Assembly: GCA_903928275.1 (NCBI GenBank)
Contig: CAIYQJ010000360.1
Span: 1-30,379 of the forward strand
Source: an uncultured Chloroflexota bacterium
GTDB lineage: Bacteria > Chloroflexota > Limnocylindria > Limnocylindrales > CSP1-4
DNA: 30,379 bases
Direction: 5' to 3'
Shown: positions 16,301 to 24,329 of the stretch, in pieces
Layout of the letters: each line of letters begins with the position of its first letter
Numbering within the stretch: the first letter of the stretch is position 1
Made by a program: the position numbers and the translations under genes
Notes under the pieces: generated by a model
What the model was told of the DNA's origin: nothing
What the model saw: only the letters and a program-made list of their open reading frames with translations
Databases searched by the model: none

Positions 16301-17512
16301 CTACTTGAGGAGCGCCAGCACCTTCGACACGAGGGTCTCGTCCGTCGTCTCGATGTCGAAGACGGTGTCGCCGGTCGCATACACGTAGTCTGCGCCGCCC
16401 TGCGCGTAGGCGACCTTGGTGAGCTTCTGGCCCCCGATCGTCACGTCCGAACGCACCGGGCTGCCTGCCGTCGCCGCCATCCAGCTGTCGACGATTGCCG
16501 CGGCGATGTCCGAGCCCGCCACGCCCTTGACGCGGAACCCGAAGAGCCGCATCGGGAGCTTGCCTGCCGCGTCGTAAGCCTCCGCGATCTCGAGGTCGGC
16601 GGGCGTCTTGCCGAGCTTCTTCAGCGACGCGATCAGCGCCTGGCTGGTCGCGTCGCTCCGGAGGGCCGTTGAGCCGAGGACGCTCTGGCTCGACAGCGTG
16701 GTGCCGCCGACCGAATGCGGCAGGAGCGCCTCGAGGTCAGGGGAGACATGGCTCGCGGCGGCGGCGCTCGCGCTCGGCGACGAGCTCGACACGGGTGCTG
16801 GCCCGCCGGACGCGCTCGACCCGGGCGAGGCGGGTGGTGACGCGGCGGCTGACTTCACCGGTGGCGCCACGGTCGGCGGCGTTGCGCTCGGGCCGACTCC
16901 CACGGCCGAGGGCCCCGGGCTCGCCGACAGCGCCCTGATCATGGCCGCGTCGACGGCCTCCGCGACGGCTTGCAGCGCCGCCGGATCCCCGGACGTCGAC
17001 GCCGTGATGTCGGCGACGAGGCTCCCCCGGCGGACGTAGACGGTCGTGCCGCCGGTGCGCGTGCTGGTGATCGCCACCGTCTCGTCGCCGAGCTTCGGAA
17101 AGCTCACGTCCGTCGCGCCGGCACCGAGGGCGGCTTCATGGTCGCGGGCGAGGGCGAGCGCGGCGTCGTTGCCGTAGCAGGTGACGCTGACGAACGCCGC
17201 GGGAGCCTGTGCCGGGGCCGACGGCGCCGGGCCCACGAGCGAGGTGGTCACGGTGTCGACGAGGAACCGCGATGACGCGATGGACCACCCCGGCGGCAGT
17301 GCGGCGGCGTCGGGCAGGGCGTCCCAGGTGACCGTGCGGCAGGCATTCGGGTCTGCCTGAGCTGCCTGTTCGGCCCCCGTCCCGCGAGTGAGCGCGACCG
17401 CGAGGGCTCCCACCGCCACGAGCGTCGCGGCGACGCTCAGGATCGCAGTCAGGACGACGGCGCGGCGAAGAGAGGCGCCGGACTCGCCCGCCTGGCGTTC
17501 CTTCGGGCTCAT
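16301..17512 (-). CDS. Membrane-anchored two-lobed protein of unknown function
   Basis: I do not recognise this 403-aa protein. It has a short charged N-terminus, one hydrophobic helix at about 17-41 (VVLTAILSVAATLVAVGALAVAL) and an extracytoplasmic first lobe (about 50-195) with two cysteines (NACRTV and VTCYGN). A Ser/Pro/Ala-rich linker (about 195-255) leads to a second alpha/beta lobe (about 255-403) beginning LEALLPHSVGGTTL and ending DETLVSKVLALLK. The lobes look like compact ligand- or protein-binding modules, but no catalytic motif is visible. GAGGAG directly abuts ATG 17512, an unusually tight spacing. It lies downstream of the multicopper oxidase gene on the same strand, beyond two hairpins, so is probably transcribed separately. 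Confidence 0.75.
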   Translation of the reverse strand: MSPKERQAGESGASLRRAVVLTAILSVAATLVAVGALAVALTRGTGAEQAAQADPNACRTVTWDALPDAAALPPGWSIASSRFLVDTVTTSLVGPAPSAPAQAPAAFVSVTCYGNDAALALARDHEAALGAGATDVSFPKLGDETVAITSTRTGGTTVYVRRGSLVADITASTSGDPAALQAVAEAVDAAMIRALSASPGPSAVGVGPSATPPTVAPPVKSAAASPPASPGSSASGGPAPVSSSSPSASAAAASHVSPDLEALLPHSVGGTTLSSQSVLGSTALRSDATSQALIASLKKLGKTPADLEIAEAYDAAGKLPMRLFGFRVKGVAGSDIAAAIVDSWMAATAGSPVRSDVTIGGQKLTKVAYAQGGADYVYATGDTVFDIETTDETLVSKVLALLK

Positions 17513-17658
17513 CTCCTCGACCCGCTGATGCCCCGGCAGACGGTGGAGTGCCTGCGCTCACCGACCATGCGGGATCCTCTCACGCGAACGCCGCCGGTGG
17601 CGAGATCTCGCTGCCGGCCGGGCCGCGGCCACTGATGATGGTGTGGTCTCGACTCGAA

Positions 17659-17697
17659 GGACGTTCGGCCCGCTCCGACGCAGCGGGCCGAACGTCC
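17659..17697 (-). terminator. Perfect 16-bp hairpin downstream of the multicopper oxidase gene
   Basis: Arms GGACGTTCGGCCCGCT (17659-17674) and AGCGGGCCGAACGTCC (17682-17697) pair perfectly around a 7-nt loop. It lies about 90 nt after the oxidase stop on the minus strand. No U tract is present on either side, so efficiency as an intrinsic terminator is uncertain. Confidence 0.6.
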
Positions 17698-17718
17698 CCT
17701 GGATCGATCGACGTTTCG

Positions 17719-17752
17719 CGCCCGGGGAAGGGAGCGCTCCCTCCCCCGGGCG
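17719..17752 (-). terminator. Near-perfect 17-bp hairpin just downstream of the multicopper oxidase gene
   Basis: Arms 17719-17735 and 17736-17752 pair at 16 of 17 positions (one A/C mismatch), with almost no loop (centre AGCGCT). It begins 33 nt after the oxidase stop and, with the next hairpin, forms a double stem-loop likely to end or protect the very long transcript. Confidence 0.55.
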
Positions 17753-17785
17753 AATGGTATCGCTCCGGGATTCCGATGCCGGCGG

Positions 17786-20700
17786 CTACCGGATCCGCTG
17801 GCTCCGATTCGCGCTGGTGCTGGTGTTGAAGCCAGCGTCACCGCCGTAGACGGCCGAGACAGTGTGGCGACCCACCGTCAGGGTGCTGGTCGAGTATGTC
17901 GCCTGGCCGCTCACGTTGAGCGTCGATGCGGACCCAACGTTTGCGCCATCGATACGGAACTGGACCGTCCCGGTCGGGACTCCCGTTCCCGGCGCCACGG
18001 CGCTGATAGTCGCGATGAACGTGACGATCGTGCCCTGGAGCGCCGGGCTACCGCTGGTCGTGACGACCGTCCTGCTGTTCGCCTTGTTCACGGTGGCCGA
18101 GAACGTAGCGCTGCTGGTGTTGTAGTTGACAGTGCTCGGGACAAAGGCGGCCCCGATCGAGTGAGGCCCGACAGTCAGCGTGGTCGTGGTGAGTGTCGCT
18201 CTGCCGGTCGCATTCAGCGGGACAGGGGCGCCTGTCGGCACTCCGTCGATGCTGAACTGGACCGAGCCGATGGCCGCCAGCGGCGTCACGCGAGCCGTGA
18301 AGGTCACGCTCTGCCCCAGGATGGACGCCGGGTTGCGGTTGCTCGTGATGGTGGTCGCCGAGTTCAGCTTGTTCACGACCTGCACGCAGGTGGCGCTGCC
18401 GCCTCCGGCGAAGACCGTGGACCCGCTGTACGTGGCGATGATGTTGTGGCTGCCGGCTGGAAGCGTGGCGGTGGCGAATGTCGCCCCGCCCGCCACAAGG
18501 GCGATCGCGCCACCGACGTTGGCGCCGTCGATGCTGAACTGGACGGTGCCGGTCGGCACCCCGGTCCCGGTGACCGGGGTGACGGTGGCGGTGAAGGTGA
18601 TGTTCTGGCCGTAGTTCGACGACGGCGTGCGGTTGCTGGTCACGACCGTGTTCGTCGGCCGCAGGGACGGACCGACCACCTGGGTGACCGTGCCGCTGGT
18701 ACTGCCGGCGTAGTTCGTATCGCCGCCGTAGACGACGAACACCGGGTGGCTGCCGACCGCGAGGGTGGTCGTGACAAGGGTGGCCTGACCGGAAACGAGG
18801 TTGACCGCGCTACCGAGGACGCCGTCGACGTTGAACTGGAGGCTTCCGGTCGCGACCGACGGGCTGACCGTCGCGGTGAACGTGACGCTCTGGCCCTGGA
18901 TGGACGGGTTCACGCTGCTCACCACCACGGTCGTCGTGGGCGCAGTGTTCACGACCTGCGTCAGGGCCGGGCTGGTGCTGCCGCTGAAGTTGGTGTCACC
19001 GCTGTAGACGGCAGTGATCGAGTGGCTGCCGCCCGTCAGGGTGGCAATGGAGAGGTTGGCCTTGCCGCCTGCGAGCGTGATCGTGCCGAGGCTCGTGGCG
19101 CCGTCGAGGAACTGGACGGTGCCCGTCGGCGTACCCGCTCCCGGCGCCGTGGCCGCGACCGTCGCCGTGAAGGTGACGTTCTGGCCATACGTGGACGGGT
19201 TCAGGTTGCTCAGGGTGGTGGTCGTGGAGCCGGCCTGGCTCACGACCTGGGTGACCGCGGGACTGGTGCTGGCGGTGAAGTTCGTGTCGCCACCGTAGGC
19301 GGCACTGATGGTGTGGCTACCGAGAGCGAGGGTCGAGGTCACGAGCGTCGCGATCCCGCCGACCACCGACGAGGTGCTGGTCGCTCCGTCGACGGTCCAC
19401 GTCATGGTCCCCGTCGGCTGGTTCGGCAGCCCCGAGAGGACCGGGGTGACCGTCGCGGTGAACGTGACCGGCTGGCCGAAGACGGACGGGTTAGCAGAGC
19501 TCACGACGGCCGTCGTCGTCCTCGGATCCGGGGTGACTCGGCGCACGTTGGAGCCGACGCCTCCGACGCCATTCGCGTCAAGCGGCGCGGCGGCGTTCCA
19601 GGCGAAGACCTGGTAGTCGTAGGTCTGGAGCGGATCGTACGGGTTGGTCAGATTGGTCGCGGAGTCCGTGAAGGTCGTTGCGTTCGCCAGCGGTGCAGCG
19701 ATCTTCGTGTAGGCCCCGATCGTCCCGTTGGTCTCGAGCGCGCGCCAGACCGTGTAGCCGACCTCACTCGACGGATCTCCGAGTGGCAGGCCCTTCGGTG
19801 TCCCGTCGGTCCAGTTCAGGATCACGCTCCCTCTGGTGAACGACAGGACCGGCGCCGCAGGTGGCGTGGACGGCACCTCGAACTTGATGGGTCGCATCAT
19901 GTCGTTCTCTTCGTGCCCGAGCAGGTGGCAATGCCACACGTACTCCCAGCCGTAGTTGACCACCGCGTTGATGAAGGTCGTCGGGTTCCCCGTGATCGGG
20001 TCGATCGTTGGAAGGACGGCCCCTGCCGGCATCGTCGGATCGATGAGCCGGACGCTGTCGGGCACGCCGAAGGGAAGCAGGGGTTTCACCGGCCGGAGCG
20101 CCACGATGGCGTCCTCCAGCGGGTTCATCCTGACCGTTTCCTTCCATCCGAGCTCGTTCGCATCGGGCGCACGGACCGCTCCGTCCCAGCCGATACGGTT
20201 GATGACCTGGACGTTGAACAGGTGGAAGTGGATGGCGTGCGTGTCGACGCCGTTGTGCGTGATCTTCCAGATCTGGGTCCCGTCGGCTCCGACGCCGGTC
20301 ACCGGCGTCCCCAGGTCCGATGGTTTGAGGACCTCCGTCAGCGGCTCGGAGTAGCCGAGCGGGACCGTCGTCTGGTTGCCCCCGTTCGTGAACGGGAGCT
20401 CGACGCCGAGCGTCGCGTTCATGCGCCCGTAGTTGAGCTCGAACAGCTCCTGGATCGCCTTCGGCTCGAGGGGAAGCGTGACCGATGTGCCGCTCGTGTT
20501 GACGAACGTCTGGCTGGTGTTCCCGATCTTGGTGATGTAGTTGTTCGGGTACGACGCGCCATACGCGGCGTTATAGGCGGACTGCGGTACGACCGGCTTG
20601 TCCTGCGTCACCGCGAACAGGCCGGGGACGGCTGCGCTCAGCGCGGCGACGTCGAACGCGGGCGCCGGGGCGAGCGGGGCAACCTTGATCTGCATGACGG

Positions 20701-23461
20701 TGCGGGTGTTCGGGCCGTAGCCGGGGAGCGTCGAGGGGGCCCCGCCCTGTGAAGTGAAGTCCGGGTCGCCCGAGTAGTAGTCGTTGCGCAGGTCGAACGC
20801 CGGCACCGGGGCGCCGGAGTCGTTGTAGAGGATGAGCGTCTTGCCTGCGTACTGCGAGAAGTCGACGACGACGTCGGCGCGCTCGGCCGGTCCGAGGAGC
20901 AGCGAGTGCTTCGTGACGTTCAGGACGACGATGTTGCGGGTGTTGTACTGGTAGCCGATCGGCGACGGCGGGATGGTCGTGGCGGCCGGCAGGACGCCAC
21001 CCTCGGTCCCGATCTGGACCCAGCTCGGACCGATGTTCCTCGGATCGGGCACCCCGCTGATCCGGCCGTCAAGGATGTCGGGACGGATCCCGGCCCCGTC
21101 GCTTGCGGTGGTCCAGGAAGTCGGGAACGGGAGCTTCGGATCCGGGTTCGCCGGCACCATCGGTACCTCGCCGGCGTTCGCATCGAGCAGAGTCGTCCCG
21201 TTCCACATCGGGTTGCTGGAGCCTGCCTGGTACAGCGACAGGTTCCACGAGCGGTCGTTCGCCGCGTTGAGGATGCGGAATCGATAGGCCTTGGGGTCCA
21301 CGTTCAGGACCGGATACGCTGTGCCGTTGACGACCGGCGTGTCCATGAAGCCCTCGGGCACCAGCGAGGTGTTCGGGGTCCCGGGCACGACGGGCATCGT
21401 CGTGCACGACAGGCCGGTGGGGTCGGTCCCACAGAGCGGGTTCGCGACCGAGCCGTTGTTGAGGAGACCTCCATACGGAGGCCAGAACCACTCAGCGTAG
21501 TCCCAGCGGCCCATGGCGTTGGCGCCCGTGAGCGCAGGGTCGTTCGGGTTCTGGTTCGGCATGTAGACATGGGGGAACCAGAGCGAACCGACCTGGGCGG
21601 TGCCGTCGGGGCTGAGCGGCACACCCGGAACGGACTTCCACGTCGGGTCCTGCGCCATCAGCTGGGCGTCGGACGGGACGAACGTCTTGTCCTGGATGAT
21701 CAGCGGGATCTGGTCGGCGGGGATGGTTCCGTTGCTGACCAGAGCATGCTCGTTCGGGTCAGACAGCAGGTAGCCGGCAGCCTCACCGGCGTAGACGTTC
21801 AGCCGCGTGATGCCGAAGGCGTGGTCGTGGTAGAACATCAGCCGCGCCGACTGCTGGTTCGTGTAGAAGAACGTCATGGCGCCCGGACCCGGGTCGGGCA
21901 TGTCGGGCACGTTCTGCGTGCTGACGCCCTTCGGGTACGGCGTGCCCTCGGTGGCCGGGGTGGTCCACTGGTCCGGCGTCCCGTCGCTGATCCACGGCGT
22001 GAGCCCGCCGTGCAGGTGGAGCGTGGCGCGGTTCTGGGTGTACATGTTCACGCCGTCCGGCCCCATCCCGGAGCCCATCACGGACGTGTCGACCGGGATG
22101 AAGAGGTCGCCCGCGACCCCGGTGGGCAGCAGGTTCCGGAACAGGATCCGGACCGGCCTGTCCCTCTGGGCCGAGATGACCGGCCCGAGGTAGCTCGGCT
22201 TGTCCACGCTGAGGGCCGGGCTGCCGTTGGGCAGCAGGATCGGGACGTTCGTGCCATCGGGCATCGCGTTGCTCAGGGCGAGTCCTTGGCCCGGCACGAC
22301 CGCCGTCGACAGCTGCACGTACCCGCGCAGCAGCGTCGGCGGCAGGTCTGCGTGCATCTGCTCGCGGTACTGGACGACCGCGATCTCGTAGTAGTCGGAG
22401 CCCGGATACGTCGTCGTGTCGGCGACCGCGACCGGGATGTACTGGCCGAGGTCGTTCGCGCCAGTGGGCCCGAGCCCGGGCAGCGTATCGACGAACTTGC
22501 GGATGCCGCCCGAGGCCGAGGTGGTCGCCCCGGTGACGATGTCGGCGCCGAACGAGTACGTCCGGCCGCTGGCGACCGGTCCCAGGGACGCAAGGGTGAA
22601 GGGACTCGTTGGAGCAGCTGCGACCGGGTAGGCGTACGAATCGGTCCCGGTGAGGTCCAGCGGAATCCCCTGCCCGTAGAACGCGAGGAGGTCCCCTGCG
22701 GCGACGGCCGGCGATCCGGCGATCGGGTACGTCTGCATACCGTCCGCGACCGCCGGAACCGTGATGAGGCCGCTGTCGAACGCGATGGCGTACTCGCCCG
22801 GGTTACCCGTCGGATGCAGGATGTAGGCGTTGAACGAGTTGCCGCTTGAGTTCAGCGCGGGGGCGATGCCGGTCTGGACCCAGGACTTGAAGTCCGACAG
22901 CGTTCCGGCCGGCAACGGCGTCGGGAGCACGACGAGGACCTGACCCTGCCCGTACAGACCGGACGAGGTGCTGGTCACCGTGTCGTCAGTCGCGTACTGG
23001 CGGGCGATGATCGGATCGCCGACGGACGTCACCACCGGGACGGACGTCGTGATCGGCAGCGGGCTGTTCGCATAGTTCCCGACGCAGGTGCCCGAGTAGT
23101 CGACGATCGTGGTCGACGGCGTTGGGCACCCTGCCGGCAGGGCCAGGTTAGGTGCGACCAGGTTAGGTGCGACCAGCGAGGAGCGCATGGAGGGCGTAGA
23201 CGGCTGCATCGTTTCCGTACCGGAGACGAGCTGCTCCAGGTTGTTGACGGCGCCCCTGGCGACGTTGGCCTTCGCCGCGGCTTCAGTCTTCGTTCGGTCG
23301 AACGCCTTCATCGGCGGCATGCCCGGGGGCATGCCCGCGGCGCCTGGCATCGTGACCATGCCGCCGCCGCCGCCGCTGGGCGGGCTCTTCGCCGTGGCCG
23401 GGCCTGCGAGGCCCACCAACAGCATCATCGCGGCGATCAACGCCGCCAGCTTCCGCAACAC
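17786..23461 (-). CDS. Giant secreted multicopper oxidase with FnIII-like and six Ig-like repeat domains
   Basis: Predicted secreted oxidase of 1,891 aa. GTG 23461 is the likely start: GGGGGAG lies about 6 nt upstream and the next residues form a signal peptide (LRKLAALIAAMMLLVGLAGPATA). After a Gly/Met/Pro-rich stretch, cupredoxin domains extend to about residue 1190. All four copper motifs are present: HLHGG (about 480), YHDHAFG (about 545), HAIHFHLFN (about 1075-1083) and WHCHLLGHEENDM (about 1175-1187). It should couple oxidation of a substrate or metal, such as Mn(II), Cu(I) or a phenol, to reduction of O2 to water. Then come a fibronectin-III-like segment (about 1195-1310) and six Ig-like repeats to the C-terminus. 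No sorting signal or membrane anchor follows. The distance between first and last copper motifs is about twice that of laccases, recalling large bacterial metal-oxidising MCOs. Confidence 0.92.
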   Translation of the reverse strand: MLRKLAALIAAMMLLVGLAGPATAKSPPSGGGGGMVTMPGAAGMPPGMPPMKAFDRTKTEAAAKANVARGAVNNLEQLVSGTETMQPSTPSMRSSLVAPNLVAPNLALPAGCPTPSTTIVDYSGTCVGNYANSPLPITTSVPVVTSVGDPIIARQYATDDTVTSTSSGLYGQGQVLVVLPTPLPAGTLSDFKSWVQTGIAPALNSSGNSFNAYILHPTGNPGEYAIAFDSGLITVPAVADGMQTYPIAGSPAVAAGDLLAFYGQGIPLDLTGTDSYAYPVAAAPTSPFTLASLGPVASGRTYSFGADIVTGATTSASGGIRKFVDTLPGLGPTGANDLGQYIPVAVADTTTYPGSDYYEIAVVQYREQMHADLPPTLLRGYVQLSTAVVPGQGLALSNAMPDGTNVPILLPNGSPALSVDKPSYLGPVISAQRDRPVRILFRNLLPTGVAGDLFIPVDTSVMGSGMGPDGVNMYTQNRATLHLHGGLTPWISDGTPDQWTTPATEGTPYPKGVSTQNVPDMPDPGPGAMTFFYTNQQSARLMFYHDHAFGITRLNVYAGEAAGYLLSDPNEHALVSNGTIPADQIPLIIQDKTFVPSDAQLMAQDPTWKSVPGVPLSPDGTAQVGSLWFPHVYMPNQNPNDPALTGANAMGRWDYAEWFWPPYGGLLNNGSVANPLCGTDPTGLSCTTMPVVPGTPNTSLVPEGFMDTPVVNGTAYPVLNVDPKAYRFRILNAANDRSWNLSLYQAGSSNPMWNGTTLLDANAGEVPMVPANPDPKLPFPTSWTTASDGAGIRPDILDGRISGVPDPRNIGPSWVQIGTEGGVLPAATTIPPSPIGYQYNTRNIVVLNVTKHSLLLGPAERADVVVDFSQYAGKTLILYNDSGAPVPAFDLRNDYYSGDPDFTSQGGAPSTLPGYGPNTRTVMQIKVAPLAPAPAFDVAALSAAVPGLFAVTQDKPVVPQSAYNAAYGASYPNNYITKIGNTSQTFVNTSGTSVTLPLEPKAIQELFELNYGRMNATLGVELPFTNGGNQTTVPLGYSEPLTEVLKPSDLGTPVTGVGADGTQIWKITHNGVDTHAIHFHLFNVQVINRIGWDGAVRAPDANELGWKETVRMNPLEDAIVALRPVKPLLPFGVPDSVRLIDPTMPAGAVLPTIDPITGNPTTFINAVVNYGWEYVWHCHLLGHEENDMMRPIKFEVPSTPPAAPVLSFTRGSVILNWTDGTPKGLPLGDPSSEVGYTVWRALETNGTIGAYTKIAAPLANATTFTDSATNLTNPYDPLQTYDYQVFAWNAAAPLDANGVGGVGSNVRRVTPDPRTTTAVVSSANPSVFGQPVTFTATVTPVLSGLPNQPTGTMTWTVDGATSTSSVVGGIATLVTSTLALGSHTISAAYGGDTNFTASTSPAVTQVVSQAGSTTTTLSNLNPSTYGQNVTFTATVAATAPGAGTPTGTVQFLDGATSLGTITLAGGKANLSIATLTGGSHSITAVYSGDTNFSGSTSPALTQVVNTAPTTTVVVSSVNPSIQGQSVTFTATVSPSVATGSLQFNVDGVLGSAVNLVSGQATLVTTTLAVGSHPVFVVYGGDTNYAGSTSGTVTQVVGPSLRPTNTVVTSNRTPSSNYGQNITFTATVTPVTGTGVPTGTVQFSIDGANVGGAIALVAGGATFATATLPAGSHNIIATYSGSTVFAGGGSATCVQVVNKLNSATTITSNRNPASILGQSVTFTARVTPLAAIGSVQFSIDGVPTGAPVPLNATGRATLTTTTLTVGPHSIGAAFVPSTVNYNTSSATFSATVNKANSRTVVTTSGSPALQGTIVTFIATISAVAPGTGVPTGTVQFRIDGANVGSASTLNVSGQATYSTSTLTVGRHTVSAVYGGDAGFNTSTSANRSQRIR
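17789..19516 (-). repeat. Six tandem Ig-like (Big_3_5-type) repeats in the multicopper oxidase
   Basis: Six units of 94-98 residues sharing NPS..GQ.VTFTATV, PTGTVQF..DG, and GSH.I.A.Y.GDTNF. Approximate borders are 19226-19516, 18938-19225, 18656-18937, 18362-18655, 18077-18361 and 17789-18076. They are diverged in sequence, so not a recent expansion. Such repeats usually act as stalks or carbohydrate/cell-wall binding modules. Confidence 0.88.
23143..23176. repeat. 15-bp tandem duplication in the multicopper oxidase gene
   Basis: CCAGGTTAGGTGCGA occurs twice in a row (23143-23157, 23158-23172) with CCAG of a third copy. It encodes a duplicated LVAPN in the linker after the signal peptide, in frame. 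Confidence 0.85.
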
Positions 23462-23585
23462 GATCTGCTCCCCCCTTGCGTGCCCTGGATGAGTGACGAG
23501 TCGGGGTCCGGCTTGAGGCCGGGCGGCCCACGCCCGATCCGAGATGTAGACGGAGCAGAGCGTCGCGCGGCAGGGGTCGGCGCAC

Positions 23586-23682
23586 ATCCGTATGTCCGCG
23601 GGTGACCTACGGATTCGGGCTGCGCCGTCCCCCGGGGGAATACGGAGAACGACGTAGGCCCGGATGGGCGGAGGCATCCGTA
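23586..23682. promoter_or_regulatory. Array of ATCCGTA/TACGGAT boxes between divergent genes
   Basis: The box occurs as ATCCGTA (23586-23592), TACGGAT (23608-23614), TACGGA (23641-23646) and ATCCGTA (23676-23682). A 12-bp palindrome TCCCCCGGGGGA lies at 23628-23639. The array occupies the gap between the multicopper oxidase and GRAM-like genes and looks like a multi-site binding region for a dimeric regulator. Confidence 0.5.
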
Positions 23683-23715
23683 GATCGCCGGGTGGCGGCG
23701 GGGCGCCGCCGCGCC

Positions 23716-23721
23716 TAGACT
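23716..23721 (+). promoter_or_regulatory. -10 box TAGACT for a leaderless GRAM-like transcript
   Basis: TAGACT ends 6 nt before the ATG at 23728, so transcription would begin at or next to the start codon. It sits in CGCCTAGACTCG, the same 12-mer found before the OmpR-type gene. No -35 or RBS is seen. Confidence 0.55.
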
Positions 23722-23727
23722 CGGGCG

Positions 23728-24264
23728 ATGGACGTTCCCGGCACGCCCGCGCCCGTCACTCCGGCGGCTGCCGCTCGGCCCGGCGAGACGTCGCCGGACG
23801 GACCTCCCGCTCTGCCGCGCGATGCGGCAGAGACCGTCGAGCGTGCCGCGGCGGACGAGGCGGCCGCTGCGCAGGCCCGGGTCCGGTTCAGGATCGGTGA
23901 GGTCCCGTCTGTCGAGGACGACGAGGTCGGGCCCGATCTCCTCGAGGCGGGCGAGCGCCTCATCGCCGTCCGGAAGCGGGTCGCGCTGGAGCGGCGTGAG
24001 CCGCCGCACACCGATGGGTGCGGACTGTCCGGGACGTTGTACCTGACGTCGAACCGGCTCGGCCTCGCGGGCAGGAACCCGGTCGAGTTCCCGATCGACG
24101 GCATCCGCGAGACGGCCCTGGTCGGGGAGCGAGTGGTGGTGAGCCTGCGCACGGGCCAGTTCGTCTGGATCCAGTGCGACGCGCCCCGCCTGCTCCGCGT
24201 CGAGATCGCGTCCGCTCGCGCGTCCGTTCGCGCACCCCGTCCCCGGACGCAGCGCCCACGCTGA
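23728..24264 (+). CDS. Small GRAM/PH-like domain protein
   Basis: A 178-aa protein with no signal peptide or membrane helix. The first 50 residues are Ala/Pro-rich and probably disordered. From about 68 to 163 there is a beta-rich module, LLEAGERLIAVRKRVALERRE, GLSGTLYLTSNRLGLAG, PVEFPIDGIRETALVG, RVVVSLRTGQFVWIQCDAPRLLRVEIA, that follows the pattern of GRAM or bacterial PH-like domains (strand-turn LYLTxNRL, then an I-x-x-I region). Such domains bind lipids or proteins; no enzyme function is suggested. The C-terminal tail is Arg-rich. It is divergent from the multicopper oxidase gene and convergent with the two-component genes, so its partner is unclear. The start follows from the TAGACT box just upstream. 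Confidence 0.72.
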   Translation: MDVPGTPAPVTPAAAARPGETSPDGPPALPRDAAETVERAAADEAAAAQARVRFRIGEVPSVEDDEVGPDLLEAGERLIAVRKRVALERREPPHTDGCGLSGTLYLTSNRLGLAGRNPVEFPIDGIRETALVGERVVVSLRTGQFVWIQCDAPRLLRVEIASARASVRAPRPRTQRPR

Positions 24265-24290
24265 TCCGCTCACCTACCTCAGACGGATTG

Positions 24291-24307
24291 CCTCGGCCGG
24301 GCCGAGG
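24291..24307. terminator. Hairpin between convergent genes (GRAM-like / NarL-type regulator)
   Basis: CCTCGGCC-G-GGCCGAGG, a perfect inverted repeat that can form a 6-bp stem with a 5-nt loop. Its position 27 nt after one stop and 23 nt from the other suggests a bidirectional terminator without U tract. Confidence 0.5.
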
Positions 24308-24329
24308 GCCGGGCCGTGACCCGGGACCG

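Noticed and set aside
17786..23677. Upstream start for the multicopper oxidase at 23677
   Set aside because: It would bury the signal peptide behind 72 unconserved residues and run through the box array; GTG 23461 has a good RBS.
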